This document shows positions 15,503 through 26,710 of a stretch of DNA of 64,000 nt, piece after piece. Each line of letters begins with the position of its first letter. Positions within the stretch are counted from its first letter, which is position 1. Under the pieces are notes generated by a model. It saw only the letters and a list, made by a program, of their open reading frames with translations. It was not told where the DNA came from and did not search any database. The stretch covers positions 919,001-983,000 of the forward strand of contig OZ025803.1 of NCBI GenBank assembly GCA_964019425.1. Direction: 5' to 3'. Position numbers and translations under genes: made by a program. The stretch comes from Flectonema sp. DT1601 (lineage: Eukaryota; Euglenozoa; Diplonemea; Diplonemida; Diplonemidae).

Positions 15503-15810
15503 TGTAACCTAATTAGGTACTTCTGTGAGTGTGATAAGTTATTACGATCACTTCTTATTAATTACGTTAGTCGGGGTAATGTGTTGTTCTGCTGTAAAAG
15601 AAAAATAAATTATTTTCTTTCTCAGAAAACAAAAGTAAAGTTAGCAACGGAGCGAAAAAGGTCCTCGGAAGAGTCCCCTCGCCACCGGTGTAAATATAAA
15701 TAGAAATAATAAAAAAAATAAAATAAAAAATTGAAATTTTGGATACTTTTATAATAAACTTCCGACCCGAACAAGAACAGGAACAACAGGACGGTACAGC
15801 CGACGGTACT
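15503..15810. other. Short intergenic spacer
   Basis: AT-rich spacer with A-runs near 15706-15730. No gene seen. Confidence 0.4.
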
Positions 15811-17199
15811 TTACTTCTTCGATGAGAGTCGCTCGCCCATCTCTTTCCACTCGCCATCTGTCATTACTTTAGATGATTTATTATCAATCAGATATTGGTG
15901 TTTTAGTCTACTGAGTGTCTCTTTTTGTCTTGTTACTGCAGCATCGTGTAGCCTTTGACTAACAGCTCCGTTCTCAGCAGCAGTCAGTCGTTTACCTCCA
16001 CAGCGATTACTGATGAGTGTTGCTGGGAGGTATTTATTCATTAATGAAGTTTGCTTTTCCCTCGACTTTTGAATGCTCGTTGTGTACAATCGAGTGATAC
16101 TTTCTGTTAAGTCTTCAGGTGATATACACCTCGGTTCTATTGGAGAGGATAAATATTTTCCAACTAACTGCTGCAGGCGGTTACTTTGATCTTTTGACAC
16201 TGAGTGCAAACGATTGACTGAATCGCACTGTTCGTCTACTGTTGGTTTGATTTTCTTATCCCTTTTATCACACAGAACTCTGTCTGTTAGTTGTTTCATG
16301 TTCTCTTCTTGTTTCTGTCTTGCTATTGTGTATAATCTGTTGACGAGTTCTCCTTCTTCTTCAGGTTGAATCTTTTTTTTTTTATTAACATCCCTCCCCT
16401 CTTCCGATGGAAATGTCCTTCCCAGCGGACCTATTTCAGACTCTTTAAGTTTTGGTAATTTATCGAAGGGGAGTAAATCTAATTCAGATTGCTCTTCTCT
16501 TGAGATTAGTTGAAGGGGATTTTGTCTCCTCCTCCCACTGCTATTGAGTGAAAGTATTTCTCTTAAAAATGAATTTTTAGTTAATTGCAAAGCAGTTTTC
16601 CTCCCAGGTGTTTGCTTATCGAGAAGAGCTCCTTTCGCTTTTAATAATTGACAACTGTCCCGACCCTCAACACCAACAGAGTGAAGGGCTAAAAGATGAA
16701 TTGGTGTCAAACCTGCGTAGTTAGTTGTGTTAACTCGTAGGATCTTTAGCCTACAGATATCAGATATAAAAGAGACGGGTGGTTTAGGACGTGTACAGCA
16801 ACAGTGAAGTATCGCATTGCCATCTACTTCTCTCTGATAGTTAACATTATTTCCATTCTTCGATAACAACAACAATCCAATATCATATTTACAATATTTA
16901 ATACTAAGAAACAAAGCTTCTATCTGTAGTTGAGCATCAGAGGTCTTGTCGTAGATTAAATTCGTCATTTTCTTTCTTCCATTAAACACAGCGTGGTGTA
17001 GTAAAGGACCCTTTACATTACTACTAGTGATTATTATGTTGCATTTGGCATTTGAATCGTCGCAGGAAAGGCCTTCCGCAAGTTTATTATAATTACCCTT
17101 TTCAATAAGGAATGCCAGCTCAAGTACTTCTTTTTGAAGAGGTGTTTCTTCAGTGTTTTGTTCGAGATCGACGGTTTGCTCAACTTTTTCCGAATCCAT
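15811..17199 (-). CDS. Ankyrin-repeat protein with four C-terminal RLY-type repeats
   Basis: 462 residues from the ATG at 17197-17199. The open frame reaches upstream to 17235 without another ATG and follows a CAACAG acceptor-like site. Residues about 60-225 show degenerate ankyrin repeats (GPLLHHAVFNGRK, GNAILHCCC, GLTPIHLLALHS, KTALQL). Residues about 285-460 hold four repeats of about 40-45 residues with the pattern V/I-x-R-L-Y/H-x(7)-K/R-Q-x(6)-L-x-x-x-Y-L: VNRLYTIARQKQ, VNRLHSVSKDQS, ITRLYTTSIQKS and VSQRLHDAAVTRQ. Similar R-L-Y units are common in kinetoplastid cytoskeletal proteins (recollection, not searched). No membrane segment. A scaffold role is inferred. Confidence 0.72.
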   Translation of the reverse strand: MDSEKVEQTVDLEQNTEETPLQKEVLELAFLIEKGNYNKLAEGLSCDDSNAKCNIIITSSNVKGPLLHHAVFNGRKKMTNLIYDKTSDAQLQIEALFLSIKYCKYDIGLLLLSKNGNNVNYQREVDGNAILHCCCTRPKPPVSFISDICRLKILRVNTTNYAGLTPIHLLALHSVGVEGRDSCQLLKAKGALLDKQTPGRKTALQLTKNSFLREILSLNSSGRRRQNPLQLISREEQSELDLLPFDKLPKLKESEIGPLGRTFPSEEGRDVNKKKKIQPEEEGELVNRLYTIARQKQEENMKQLTDRVLCDKRDKKIKPTVDEQCDSVNRLHSVSKDQSNRLQQLVGKYLSSPIEPRCISPEDLTESITRLYTTSIQKSREKQTSLMNKYLPATLISNRCGGKRLTAAENGAVSQRLHDAAVTRQKETLSRLKHQYLIDNKSSKVMTDGEWKEMGERLSSKK

Positions 17200-18297
17200 T
17201 TTTTTTTTTTTATTATCGTCAGTGGTGGTGGTCACTTCACCCTGTTGGAATAATTAAAACATAAAAAAAACAACACAAAAAAAAAAAAAAAAATTAAAAA
17301 AAAAAAAAAGAAACAAACAAAGAAATCATATCTTCGCCTTTGCAACACCAAAGTAATAAGGAGACGGAAGGCAAGGATTTTTGACGAAATGTTAACAAGA
17401 AGAAGATAAAAAAAGAAGGAAAAACCATCCTATACCAAAAGGGGGGAGCGTTAATTGTTTGAGCAGATATAAACATAAAGATCGTATCAAAAAGTTAACT
17501 AATATAAAAACGATTAGTAATTAATGATACACGTTGACTAAAGGTAATGTTTGTATAGGTAGGCCACATTATTATCTGCATACACATATCTTTTTTCGTG
17601 GTGTTATTCAGCGTAGTACGGAATTGAGTTATTCAATTGTTTAAGTGAGCCCCGGGAAATCAAATATAACTGAGAAAAGGGAGGTCAATCAGTTGTCATT
17701 GTCGTTGTTTTTTTTTTTTTTTTTTTTTTTTTTTTCTACATCGATATATCAAGCGGAACCCAAACAGGATAAAAGACAATAACAAAAAAAACATATCAAC
17801 TACACGTCTATGCTTTGCAGAAGGTGTTATAAGGAGAGACATACCTAATCGATGTCGTGATTAACAAAAAAGCAACTTGAAAAATTACTTTACTTCGCCA
17901 AACCTCAACCACCAAGACAGATGAAGACAGATAATTAGAAACAAATTTAGTTTTCCGACTTGCTACTCGCATTGTTCTGTCGGCATTGTGGTTAACAGTA
18001 CCAGAGAGAATTCTTTTGAAATTATAAGAGGTTCTTAGTCGGGGCAAACAAGGGGAACAAAGAGGGGGGAAGCGAATCCAGTCCACATTTACTGGGCTGT
18101 ATTCTACCAGATGACGAAATTTTAGAGAAAAAGAAAACAAAGGCAAGTAGGGGGGCAGAGTTCCATAATGTTACTACCCTTAAGTAATAGCAGGAGGTTC
18201 AATATGAATAGATTACCGCCAACGAGTCTACCTTTTGAAGGACAACAAAGATAAGAAAACAGAAACCACAAAATAAGTTCTAAAAGTATACAACAGA
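17200..18297. other. 1.1 kb intergenic region with homopolymer tracts
   Basis: A-rich tracts at 17275-17309 and a T-run at about 17707-17735. A weak minus-strand frame (18146-17808) has no start context and no family resemblance, so I do not call it. Nothing else recognised. Confidence 0.45.
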
Positions 18298-19850
18298 TCA
18301 CATGATAAGACAATTCTTTTTCTTACCTTTTCGACTGTCAGATGTCTTGCCATTATGAGACGCCATTTTCCTAAAGAAAGCCAGTCGGTTGGCATCTTCA
18401 GTATGAACAATGTGAAGAGCGTGTCCACTAGCAGGTTGGAATCCCTGAGACACTAATGGCACTGATGGTAAAAGGGGTGTTGGTTTGAATGACGACAGAG
18501 TAATATCACTCTCACCCAACCAGTACACAGCCTGAGCATTCCAAGAAGCTGTCGAGATACGTGCGTCATGCCAGTGTTTGTCTGAAGTTAATTTCTTGTG
18601 GATGTGAACAGGAGTTGCACTCCCCCGAGAGCAACGCACGTGTCTACTCTCAACAGTTTCACTGTATCCCCAAAGAACTACCAAGACGTGTAAAGAATGA
18701 GCCTTTTTGAGCGGGGGGTCAGTAACCCCACACCACTTCGTAATTTCTCTGACAAGAAACTTTGGCAGCCCAGATATGTTGTTATTACGTGCCGTTGATA
18801 CCGCTAAAATTTTTATAAATTTTCTCGTCTCCGATGTTATCCAAATCTTACCAACAGTGTCATCGCCAGTCTCAACGACGCAATTCCTCGTCAGTTTGTG
18901 TGGTATTTTTAACTGATCACATAGCCCTCGTAGCTTTTTAACATTTGAGGCAAAGCAGCTGTCGGACTTTACATTCCATTGAGTGCCTTGTTGACAACTG
19001 ATTGTCATTTTAGAAACGTCTGTTTCTGAAGTCTTTACAGTCAGACCAGAAACATAATAACAACCACCAGAGTCGAGAACTTTTAGTTTATTTGGTTTGC
19101 TAACACTTTGACAAAATACAATCTCACTCTCAGATTGGTGAAGTTTGAAAACAACCTTATCAGAAACTGTTCCCTTTGGTATGTTATTCCAAACACCTGT
19201 CTCATCAGCTAACTTCTTTAGAGATTCTAATAATTGAGGATGTGATTGACTTTGTGAAGGTAGATTACAACCTTTATATATGTCAACAAATCTAAGCATC
19301 GGACCCCTCTCATCATAAACAATAGTTCCGATATCAGCCCTTGGAGAGTTGTTAACGTGATACGATATACCTCTTCCAGCTCCTTTAGCAGGTGAGAATC
19401 GGAGTTTATTTCCTGTCTTACCGTCGAGGAACTCTACTGGTGCAGCATTGACTGATCTTTTCAACGTTAGGCTGTTCGCCATGCGGAATTGTTCAGCTTT
19501 TGAATTCTTTCTTCCGGTTAAATTAGGTTCTGGAGTATCGTCGTTTCCCCCTCTGATCTCTCTCTTTGTGTAAAGAGATGTCGTTTTTGGAATGGACAGT
19601 TCTTCAACTAATTCTTCTTCACGACACTTGTTTGATTGATACATCGTTTTGGAACCTTTTTCCAAGTGAGGAGTCTGTTGGTAGTATTGTATTTGAGAAT
19701 AATTATATTTAACAGTAATGTGAGACGGAACAGGACAAGACAGGAACAACATACTACTTCTTCACTATTACAATTTTCGTTTTCCTCTGTGGAACTTTGA
19801 ATATCTACATCCGCTTTTGTCTCCAAGTCCACTCCAATATCCGCATTCAT
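18298..19850 (-). CDS. Unknown protein with polybasic C-terminal CaaX prenylation motif
   Basis: Two exons (19850-19755 and 19674-18298) join in phase 0 across an 80-bp intron with a GTATGT donor and CAACAG acceptor, giving 490 residues. Exon 1 starts MNADIGVDLETK and is acidic. The body (residues about 110-470) mixes beta-rich and helical stretches with no family I recognise. The last residues are KGKKKNCLIM: a lysine cluster followed by C-L-I-M, a canonical CaaX box with Met at the end, so farnesylation and plasma- or endomembrane attachment are expected. A GTAAG donor-like string overlaps the end of the frame, but the CaaX ending argues that this is the true C-terminus. Acceptor-like TTTTCAG lies upstream of exon 1. 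Confidence 0.72.
19675..19754 (-). other. Cis-intron in the CaaX protein gene
   Basis: GTATGT donor at 19754-19749, CAACAG acceptor ending at 19675. Removal links the acidic exon 1 to the long exon 2 in phase 0. Confidence 0.62.
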
Positions 19851-20276
19851 AGTGAGGAGGGGAAGGAGGGGAGCAGGTCCTTCCCACCTGAAAAGATAAA
19901 TAAATTTGATCATAAAATTATAAAAACTTCTAAATAAGTTCTACAGCGCAGACTCCAACTATTCCGTTAGCGTGGACATCAGAGTACCTGTCATTGAGAA
20001 GAACAGTAGTTATAATTATAATAAAGATAATTAACAGTAGACACAAAAAGGGGAATAAGAACAAAAGAAAAAACTAAATTACAATCAACACACTCGATAT
20101 GTGCGCATAACGTTTAAGGCAAAAAACTCTACATGTTTGGCTTTAAAAAATAATATACATCTCATCAACAACTTATGTCGGAGAGAGTTGACTGCTGACA
20201 TTCAGAAGTGAAGTGATCTCGTTAAGGGTCCTCAACTCTTCTCAAAAAGATTGATGAGGAGGATATTAATAAGAGA
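19851..20276. other. Intergenic spacer
   Basis: AT-rich, with a TTTTCAG acceptor-like site near the CaaX gene start. No gene seen. Confidence 0.4.
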
Positions 20277-22466
20277 TCACATCAACACTGCAGTCAATGC
20301 TAAAGGTTCCATTCCTTCAGCTACGAGTACAGTCGGAATATCTGGAGGAAGTCCTTCTTTCGCAATGAAGACGTCAGCATTGCTGATGTGCATTCCACGA
20401 GCGACAGCCCCGAGGGGAACAGACTTCCCGCAATATATAAAAAGTGTTCTATCACAGACTATGTGATAGACGCCATGTGGGGACACAGTACCGCGAGTAA
20501 GAGAAATCGAAGAGAATGTAGGACCCCCACCGCCCGGTGCAAAAAGTAGTACCTGCATCTGCGGAACAATAGCAGCAGTGCGAAAACCGATACTCGCGAC
20601 TAGACGAGCATCAATTTCTTGTTGTTGAGATCTACTTGCTTGAGGAAGTAATGCAGCTAGTTGTTCCTGGTACATTCTAAGTAGAGGTAGTCCTAAAGAT
20701 TCAGCTAAGGCATGTGCTAGGGATAAGGCAGTCTGTGTTTGTGTTCCAATAACACCAACGCCATCATCACCCTTTATCACAATAATTGTGTTGCTGCTAC
20801 TTCCGATACAACTTATTAATACTTCTTGACAGGCTGGTAGTTCTGATACTATTCTCGAGGTGGCTTCAGGAGTGTTGAAGAATCGAATACGACCATCTCT
20901 GATAGGCTCACAGTCGACTGTTGCAATAAATCCATTCGTGTTCTTACGAAGTGCCGTCAGTTCAAAAGACTGTGACTCTGCATCATGAAAAACTCTTTCA
21001 TGCCGTCCGGCACTTATCTCTTCTGCTGTTATACAACTCTGACTGAAGGCACTGTCAGCAACTGATTGGGGAGCGTGTCTCCCGATCCAATATAACACTT
21101 CTCTTGTCATTTTATTCGAGAATACATAACTACAACTAGTGTGTAGGACTCCACTAAAAGCAACAGAAATATTAGTAACGACAGCCTGCCCGGATGGTAA
21201 GGCTGAATGTTTAGACACTTGTAATTCTGATGGAACGATCCGAGGTGAGACTGAAGGTACAGTCATTTGATCAACAGCTGACGGTTGATAAGGTTTGTGT
21301 TCAACTGGTGATGTACTCGCGACATATGGGTAATGGACATCAGGTGCCCTGTGAACATCAGGTGGTCTGTGGAAATCAGGTGGCCTGTGGACATCAGGTG
21401 CCCTGTGAACATCAAGTGGCATATGGACATCAGGTGGTCTGTGGAAATCAGGTGGCCTGCGTGTATCAGGTGCCCTGTGGGCATCAAGTGGCTTGTGAAC
21501 ATCAAGTGGCATATGGACATCAAGTGGCTTGTGGACATCAAGTGGCTTGTGGACATAATGACGACCAACAGCTACATTATGAGGAGGTGATATCCCACTC
21601 GGAACACTACTAACTGTCGGAGGGTGAGGTTGGTATCCGATATCTGTTTGGTGTGAAGGCGTTGGTTTTCTAACCATTTGAAGCTCCGTTTGTCGAACAG
21701 CTTCTTCGAGAAGCGACAAAGCATCGCTGGTAGACGTGACTTCCCTTTTCGGTTTCTTTCCCTGCATGATGTCCAGAGCATTCTCAAGCTCATTAATAGC
21801 GAGGTCTAACTTGTCTTCATCAACTGTGGCCATGGATGTGGTAACTGTTGTTGTGTTAACGGGTTTCTTACTTACGGTCCCTACTGATGAGGTTCCTGGA
21901 GGGGTTTTATTGATATCAACAAGAAGTTTTCTGGGTCGAACCGGAGTTAGTCGCCTCTGATTTTTAACAACTTTTGGATAAGGTGATAACGGTGGGGGAA
22001 TATCGATAGGATCATTTATGGTAGTTGGAACAGATATATGTGACTGCTGTAGTTGTTGTAGGTGAGGTTGTTGTTGTTGAGGATGTTGTTGTTGTTGAGG
22101 ATGTTGTTGTTGTAAGTGAGCCCATTCATTAGCAACTTTAGTTCGAGCCTGTTCTTTGATTTGTTGGATTAAATCGTCAGCAGATCGTTTTCCATCTTTT
22201 TCAACTTCGTCCTGGTCCACAGCAGCCGTGTCATAAATATTTCTTCTAACAGTCGTAGGTACTGCTGTATGAGAATAATTTCTCATTCTTAAATACTTTT
22301 TTCTCAGTTCCGACAAAAGTTGTTCCTCTGCACCCTTCCATTCATCCAATATATCCGGGATACTGACTAACTTAGTAGGGTTGTGTTCTTCATAAAACTC
22401 CCACAGAGGCCACACCATACCGAGAGCCAGTCCCCGTTCTTTGCATTCATTCAGGACAGCTTCCAT
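20277..22466 (-). CDS. Large low-complexity protein with hexapeptide repeats and conserved ends
   Basis: 729 residues. The N-terminus (1-70) is well ordered and helical (PLWEFYEEHNPTKL, DILDEWKGAEEQLL..LRKKY). Residues about 115-145 are Q/P/H-rich. Residues about 308-395 are a tandem hexapeptide array of D-V-H-K/R-P/A-L/P type, 18 bp per unit in the DNA (about 21330-21560). The C-terminal 300 residues look globular; near the end the segment GVYHIVCDRTLFIYCGKSVP recalls gelsolin-like repeats of the Sec23/24 type, but weakly. The start ATG at 22464-22466 follows a TTCAG acceptor-like site. Role unknown; a scaffold or trafficking role is a guess only. Confidence 0.65.
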   Translation of the reverse strand: MEAVLNECKERGLALGMVWPLWEFYEEHNPTKLVSIPDILDEWKGAEEQLLSELRKKYLRMRNYSHTAVPTTVRRNIYDTAAVDQDEVEKDGKRSADDLIQQIKEQARTKVANEWAHLQQQHPQQQQHPQQQQPHLQQLQQSHISVPTTINDPIDIPPPLSPYPKVVKNQRRLTPVRPRKLLVDINKTPPGTSSVGTVSKKPVNTTTVTTSMATVDEDKLDLAINELENALDIMQGKKPKREVTSTSDALSLLEEAVRQTELQMVRKPTPSHQTDIGYQPHPPTVSSVPSGISPPHNVAVGRHYVHKPLDVHKPLDVHMPLDVHKPLDAHRAPDTRRPPDFHRPPDVHMPLDVHRAPDVHRPPDFHRPPDVHRAPDVHYPYVASTSPVEHKPYQPSAVDQMTVPSVSPRIVPSELQVSKHSALPSGQAVVTNISVAFSGVLHTSCSYVFSNKMTREVLYWIGRHAPQSVADSAFSQSCITAEEISAGRHERVFHDAESQSFELTALRKNTNGFIATVDCEPIRDGRIRFFNTPEATSRIVSELPACQEVLISCIGSSSNTIIVIKGDDGVGVIGTQTQTALSLAHALAESLGLPLLRMYQEQLAALLPQASRSQQQEIDARLVASIGFRTAAIVPQMQVLLFAPGGGGPTFSSISLTRGTVSPHGVYHIVCDRTLFIYCGKSVPLGAVARGMHISNADVFIAKEGLPPDIPTVLVAEGMEPLALTAVLM
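21330..21560 (-). repeat. 18-bp in-frame tandem repeat encoding D-V-H-K-P-L-type hexapeptides
   Basis: About 13 imperfect 18-bp units on the coding strand inside the 729-residue gene. Neighbouring units alternate between KPL, MPL, RPP and RAP endings. That indicates higher-order duplications of two to four units. The frame is preserved throughout. Confidence 0.8.
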
Positions 22467-22729
22467 TGGTGCGTTTTCATTTGATTTGAGTAATTGAAAT
22501 TCTGGTTTCTGAATGAGATGAGATAATTAACGAAAGGGAATAAGAAGAAGGAGGAGAAATAACAATTACTACGTCGTCATCGGAGCAACAGACGTGATAA
22601 GAGAGTCTGGATGAGACTCTCAGAATAGAACAAAAAACCAAACAAAAACAAATGAACGACTTCATAAAACACGTTTGTATCGGTTTGACGAATCGTCACA
22701 ATGAGTAGGCAAAAGCCAATTGTCGATTA

Positions 22730-23548
22730 TTATAATTTACTTTTTCCAACCAGTCGAAGAGTATTCTTATTTTTTAGAATATATTGCTTAAGATTCTGAA
22801 TAGACTTTGCCTGAGATGATATAATTACATTCACAACACTGGCAGGAATCCAACCTCGAGGATCAACCTGAGCAATGTAAATAACATTAACACTACCTGG
22901 TGAGGTTGGGGTCACTATGAATCCTGTGGTTAATATATCACCTCGTACTACTCCTTTACGAGACGCTGTTGTTGGAGGAGTAACAGATATTGCCTTACAT
23001 ATAAAGGATCCATCATCCTCGAACTGTTCACTTACCACAACTTCAAAATCTCTCGCACTAACAATTGACGGAACTGGACTTCGGAAATCCATGTGTCTGT
23101 TTGTGTTGAAGATGTGTTTGAGAGGAGTTTACAAAAAATATATATAAAAATAATATTAAAATAGAATACACACCTGTGGTATATTTCAAGTTTTGGGTTT
23201 TCACGCATTCTGTAAGCCTGGATGTCCCTCCCACCCTCAAAAAGGTCATCCCAGTGAGGTCTTCTCTCGAAGTTTAACGCCGCTTTAAACTGCTGTACGG
23301 TACTTTCTAAAGGTATCTCTCCCAGTAAAACATGTAATCCAGTGCCGGGTGTGATTTTTGTCCAAGTTTTTACACCACCCTGTTAGTTAGTGTATTGACT
23401 TGTGTTACTTTCATTTGTGAAATAATAAATTAGTACAAACCTCGAATCGGTTAGGCTTTCCACAGGACTGTCTTGTACGAGGGTGGGCTAGCTCTCGTAG
23501 TTCACGGAAATCGTTGCTACTGGATAGACACTGTTGTAGTGAAGGCAT
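22730..23548 (-). CDS. Small START-domain lipid-transfer protein
   Basis: Three exons, 23548-23441, 23379-23174 and 23096-22730, give 226 residues. The introns (23440-23380, GTTTGT donor; 23173-23097, GTGTGT donor) end in AACAG, and the first has CTAACTAACAG. The phases fit exactly (0, then 2/1). Typical START landmarks are HWDDLFEGGRDI (about 78-89), the Y-H-R-x-M-x-F..P-V..ARDF block (about 103-123) and the C-terminal VNVIYIAQVDPRGWIPASVVN helix region (about 175-195). At this length the protein is a single START domain without signal or membrane segments, so probably a soluble lipid carrier. The ligand cannot be told from sequence. Confidence in the exon structure is high because all domain landmarks line up. 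Confidence 0.87.
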
Positions 23549-23873
23549 CTTATATGTTATTGTATTGTGGGAATACTTCCCACAGCCCTCCCTCACTGTA
23601 ATTGTGATGAACGTTAAGAAGAAGACAGATGGAATATTGCTGAAAATCTAATATTTTCTTTCACAGTACACAAAATAATGAGGTCTCCTTATTCCAACAT
23701 GTGTGGATGCAGTTAGAGTGTCACCTGTGAAAGGAAAACTTAAAAATTATTTTTTAAAACAAACTCGTTTGATAATACTTTTTCTTAATAAAAAAAAAAA
23801 AAAAGAAGAAAAGAAATTTGAACAAGGTAAACACCGAAAGGAAATTCAGCGTTTGTGAGGTCTCTAAAACAAT

Positions 23874-23909
<36 letters not shown>

Positions 23910-24300
23910 AATTTCTTTTTCTTTTTCTTTTTCTTTTTTTTTCTTCTTCTTTGTTAAATCTATAGAAGGTGGTTTCCTCCTGTCAATCAGCTGTCTCTAT
24001 CTATCTCTATTTATATCAGTAGACTACTGGTTGATTATAACTTGTTATTATTGACAATTAACTTTTTAAAAACTTGTTAAGTTGTTAAACAAAAAAAAGG
24101 GAAAAATAATATAAAATTTGCTGGTGAAGTGGTCGTGAGAATATTAGACAAAAAATAAATAACAAAAACAGATTATCTATGAGGAGGTGAGGGAGAGGGA
24201 GAGTGAGAGTGAGAGAGAAGGGAAAGACATATTATAATCTGAAGAAGTAACACAAAAAGGATCCTCTTCTCCAATTCATTACAATACTTCAGACGTGAGT
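23549..24300. other. Intergenic region rich in simple sequence
   Basis: A-runs at about 23792-23806 and 23876-23907, a TTTTTC-type pyrimidine stretch at 23911-23952 and a GAGA-rich stretch at 24185-24222. No gene or RNA recognised. Confidence 0.5.
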
Positions 24301-26710
24301 TTAGTGAAAAGGTCGTTTCAACTTAGTTTCTTTTGTACCTTGATGAGATCCTCGACGCGTTCCTGGGGATTGTCTGCGTGACCTGTTTGTGTTATTATTT
24401 CTTAGATCCGTACATTTGTGTAAACATCCCCATCGATGTCTACAATATCACATACCTCGTCTCGGCACCAACAACTGCATTAGACGCACGTCCTCGCTCC
24501 GAGGTCGGGGCGATTGCGCCCTTCCGTTTGCCGAGGGAAGAGCTGCGAGAGATTCGTTGCTTTGTTGAGATGCCAGAACCACCGCTCTCTCTTCGGCACA
24601 GCTGATGGGAAGAAACTTTCGTATGAGGTGCCTTCAGCTCCTTTTCCTTCTCCAAAGGTGAAAGCTGCTGCCCAGACATTTGCAGCTTTGAAAACACAAT
24701 ATTAGAAGGGACTTGATGACGTGAACCCGATTTAATTTCATAAGTAGCGTTATCAGTAATGAGATACTTACTAACACTAAGATCTCCCTGAGACCATTCA
24801 CCGATAGTAATTCCTTCGTGATCTTTGAGCTCACCTGGTCCGTGACGGAGTCCTTCAGACCAAGTACCGTCGTATATTGATGTCTTTTTTATCATTCGAC
24901 CGTGTCCATGCATAGTGTCATCGTGCCATTCTCCCTCGTAGATTGTGGAATCTGGCCATGTTCTGATACCATATCCTTCCATTCTTCCCTTAGAGAATTG
25001 TCCTTTGTAAATTGACTTGTCAACGAGTTTGAGAGATCCCTCTCCATGCAGTTCGTCTTCAATCCATTGACCTTCAGCTACTTCACTTTTACTTAAGAGT
25101 TTTCCCCGACCGTGTCGGAGGTCATTTTGCCACTCTCCGTCATAGGTTCTGCCATCAGAGTATTTGTACTCACCCTCTCCGTGTTTTTTATTCGAATGCC
25201 AACTGCCAGTGTACGTGTCTCCGTCAGGCCATTTCCACTGACCAAGTCCGTGACGACGACCTTCTTTAAATGAACCCACATATTCGCCTCCGCAGGTCCA
25301 GCGGTACTCCCCTTCACCTTCAAATTGATCATCCTGCCAGTAACCGGTGTAAGAATCTCCATTTGACATGGTGAGCTTGCCAGTGCCTTGGCGTTTATCT
25401 TCCGACCATTCACCTTCATAGGTGTCTCCATTGGTGTAACGATATACTCCGTAACCGTGTTGTTTTTCCTGTTTCCAGAGACCAGTGTAGACGTCACCGT
25501 CAGGCCAGGTGCGGGATCCGTGACCTTCAAAGAAGCCGTCTCTGAACTCACCAACGTCAGTTATGCCTTCACTCCATTTGTAAGTACCTGTGCCGTGGTA
25601 CTTGTGATTTTCCCACTGACCTTCGTAAACATCTCCTCCTTTCATTTGAAGGGTGCCGTTACCCTGACGAAGTCCATCAACCCAAGTACCGTTATAAACA
25701 TGTCCTTCAGAGTATCGAAAGGTGCCTTCCCCGTTTGGTTTGTCGACTCTCCAGTCACCGCTGTACTGTGCGCCTGAAATCATTGTGAGGGTTCCGTTAC
25801 CTGAACGGATATCTTCTTCCCATTGCCCTTCATAGACGTCTTCGGAGGCGTAGACAAATTTCCCCAATCCCGATTTCTTACCGACTGACCATCCCCCGGT
25901 ATACTTGTCTCCCGTGGAGTACGTAAACTCTCCTGTTCCGTCTTTTTTGTCGTGGGCCCACTGACCAGTGTAAGTATCCCCGTTTACCCATGTCCGGGTT
26001 CCAGTACCGTGAAAGTACCGATTGTCGAAGTCGCCTTCATAGGAATTTCCCTCCTTCCAGGTGTACAGACCTTTACCGTGAAATTTGTCAGCGTGCCAGG
26101 AGCCTATGTAAGAATCACCAGATGCCATATTAAACTCACCTTGTCCACATCGGATATCTTCTTTCCACTCACCCTCATAGACGTCACCACTGTGATAGCG
26201 ATAGGTTCCAGTTCCATCTTTTTGATTACTTTTCCAGCCGCCAGAGTACGTTTCACCGTCGACCCACGTGCGAGTGCCAAAACCATCGAAGTCATTATTT
26301 GAAAACGATCCCTCGTGAACAGTTCCGTCGCTCCACGTGAAGATTCCTTCTCCGTCACGTGTGCCATTTGCCCAACTGCCTTCGTAGGTGTCCCCGTGGG
26401 GTGTTCGGCATTTTCCGTTGCCATGCCGACTGCCGTTGCGAAATTGTCCAAAGTATTCTTCACTGTTTTTACAAGTGAGCTCACCAGTACCGTGCATTTT
26501 ACCATCCCGCCATTCTCCCTCGTACCTGTCTCCGTTTCCGAACACCATGACACCTTTCCCTTCTCTCACAGCTTTCAGGTCACCTTCAAACACCCCGTCG
26601 CTGAACTCTACCCTTCCTGAGAAGGTCGGATCATTTCCAGTGCCGCTCAGGTTCCAGGTGTTCGGGAGTGCTGCCCCGAGGCTGCGTCCTCGGTCGGGAG
26701 TGCGAGGCAT
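24301..26710 (-). CDS. MORN-repeat protein with about 27 units
   Basis: Exon 1 (26710-24456) and exon 2 (24382-24301) join in phase 2/1 across a 73-bp intron (GTATGT donor, AAACAG acceptor), giving 778 residues. Residues about 35-660 are a continuous run of about 27 MORN units of 23 residues (consensus D-x-Y-E-G-x-W...G-x-G-x-x-x-Y/W). Units resemble each other most at a distance of four, so the array grew partly by four-unit blocks. The C-terminal 110 residues are basic and Ser/Arg-rich. MORN arrays form flat, often dimeric membrane- or cytoskeleton-associated proteins, in euglenozoans typically at the bilobe, flagellar pocket collar or axoneme; location here is inferred. The ATG at 26708-26710 follows a TTAACAG acceptor-like site. 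Confidence 0.93.
24383..24455 (-). other. Cis-intron in the MORN gene
   Basis: GTATGT donor at 24455-24450, CAG acceptor ending at 24383. Splicing replaces a short unspliced tail with 26 basic residues in frame. Confidence 0.62.

Noticed and set aside
17808-18146. Possible extra 3' exon of the CaaX protein gene
   Set aside because: A phase-compatible joining exists, but the acceptor is poor and it would discard a perfect polybasic CaaX ending.
25388-25777. Hydrophobic plus-strand frames opposite the MORN gene
   Set aside because: Antisense of glycine/tyrosine-rich MORN codons; they arise from repetition.
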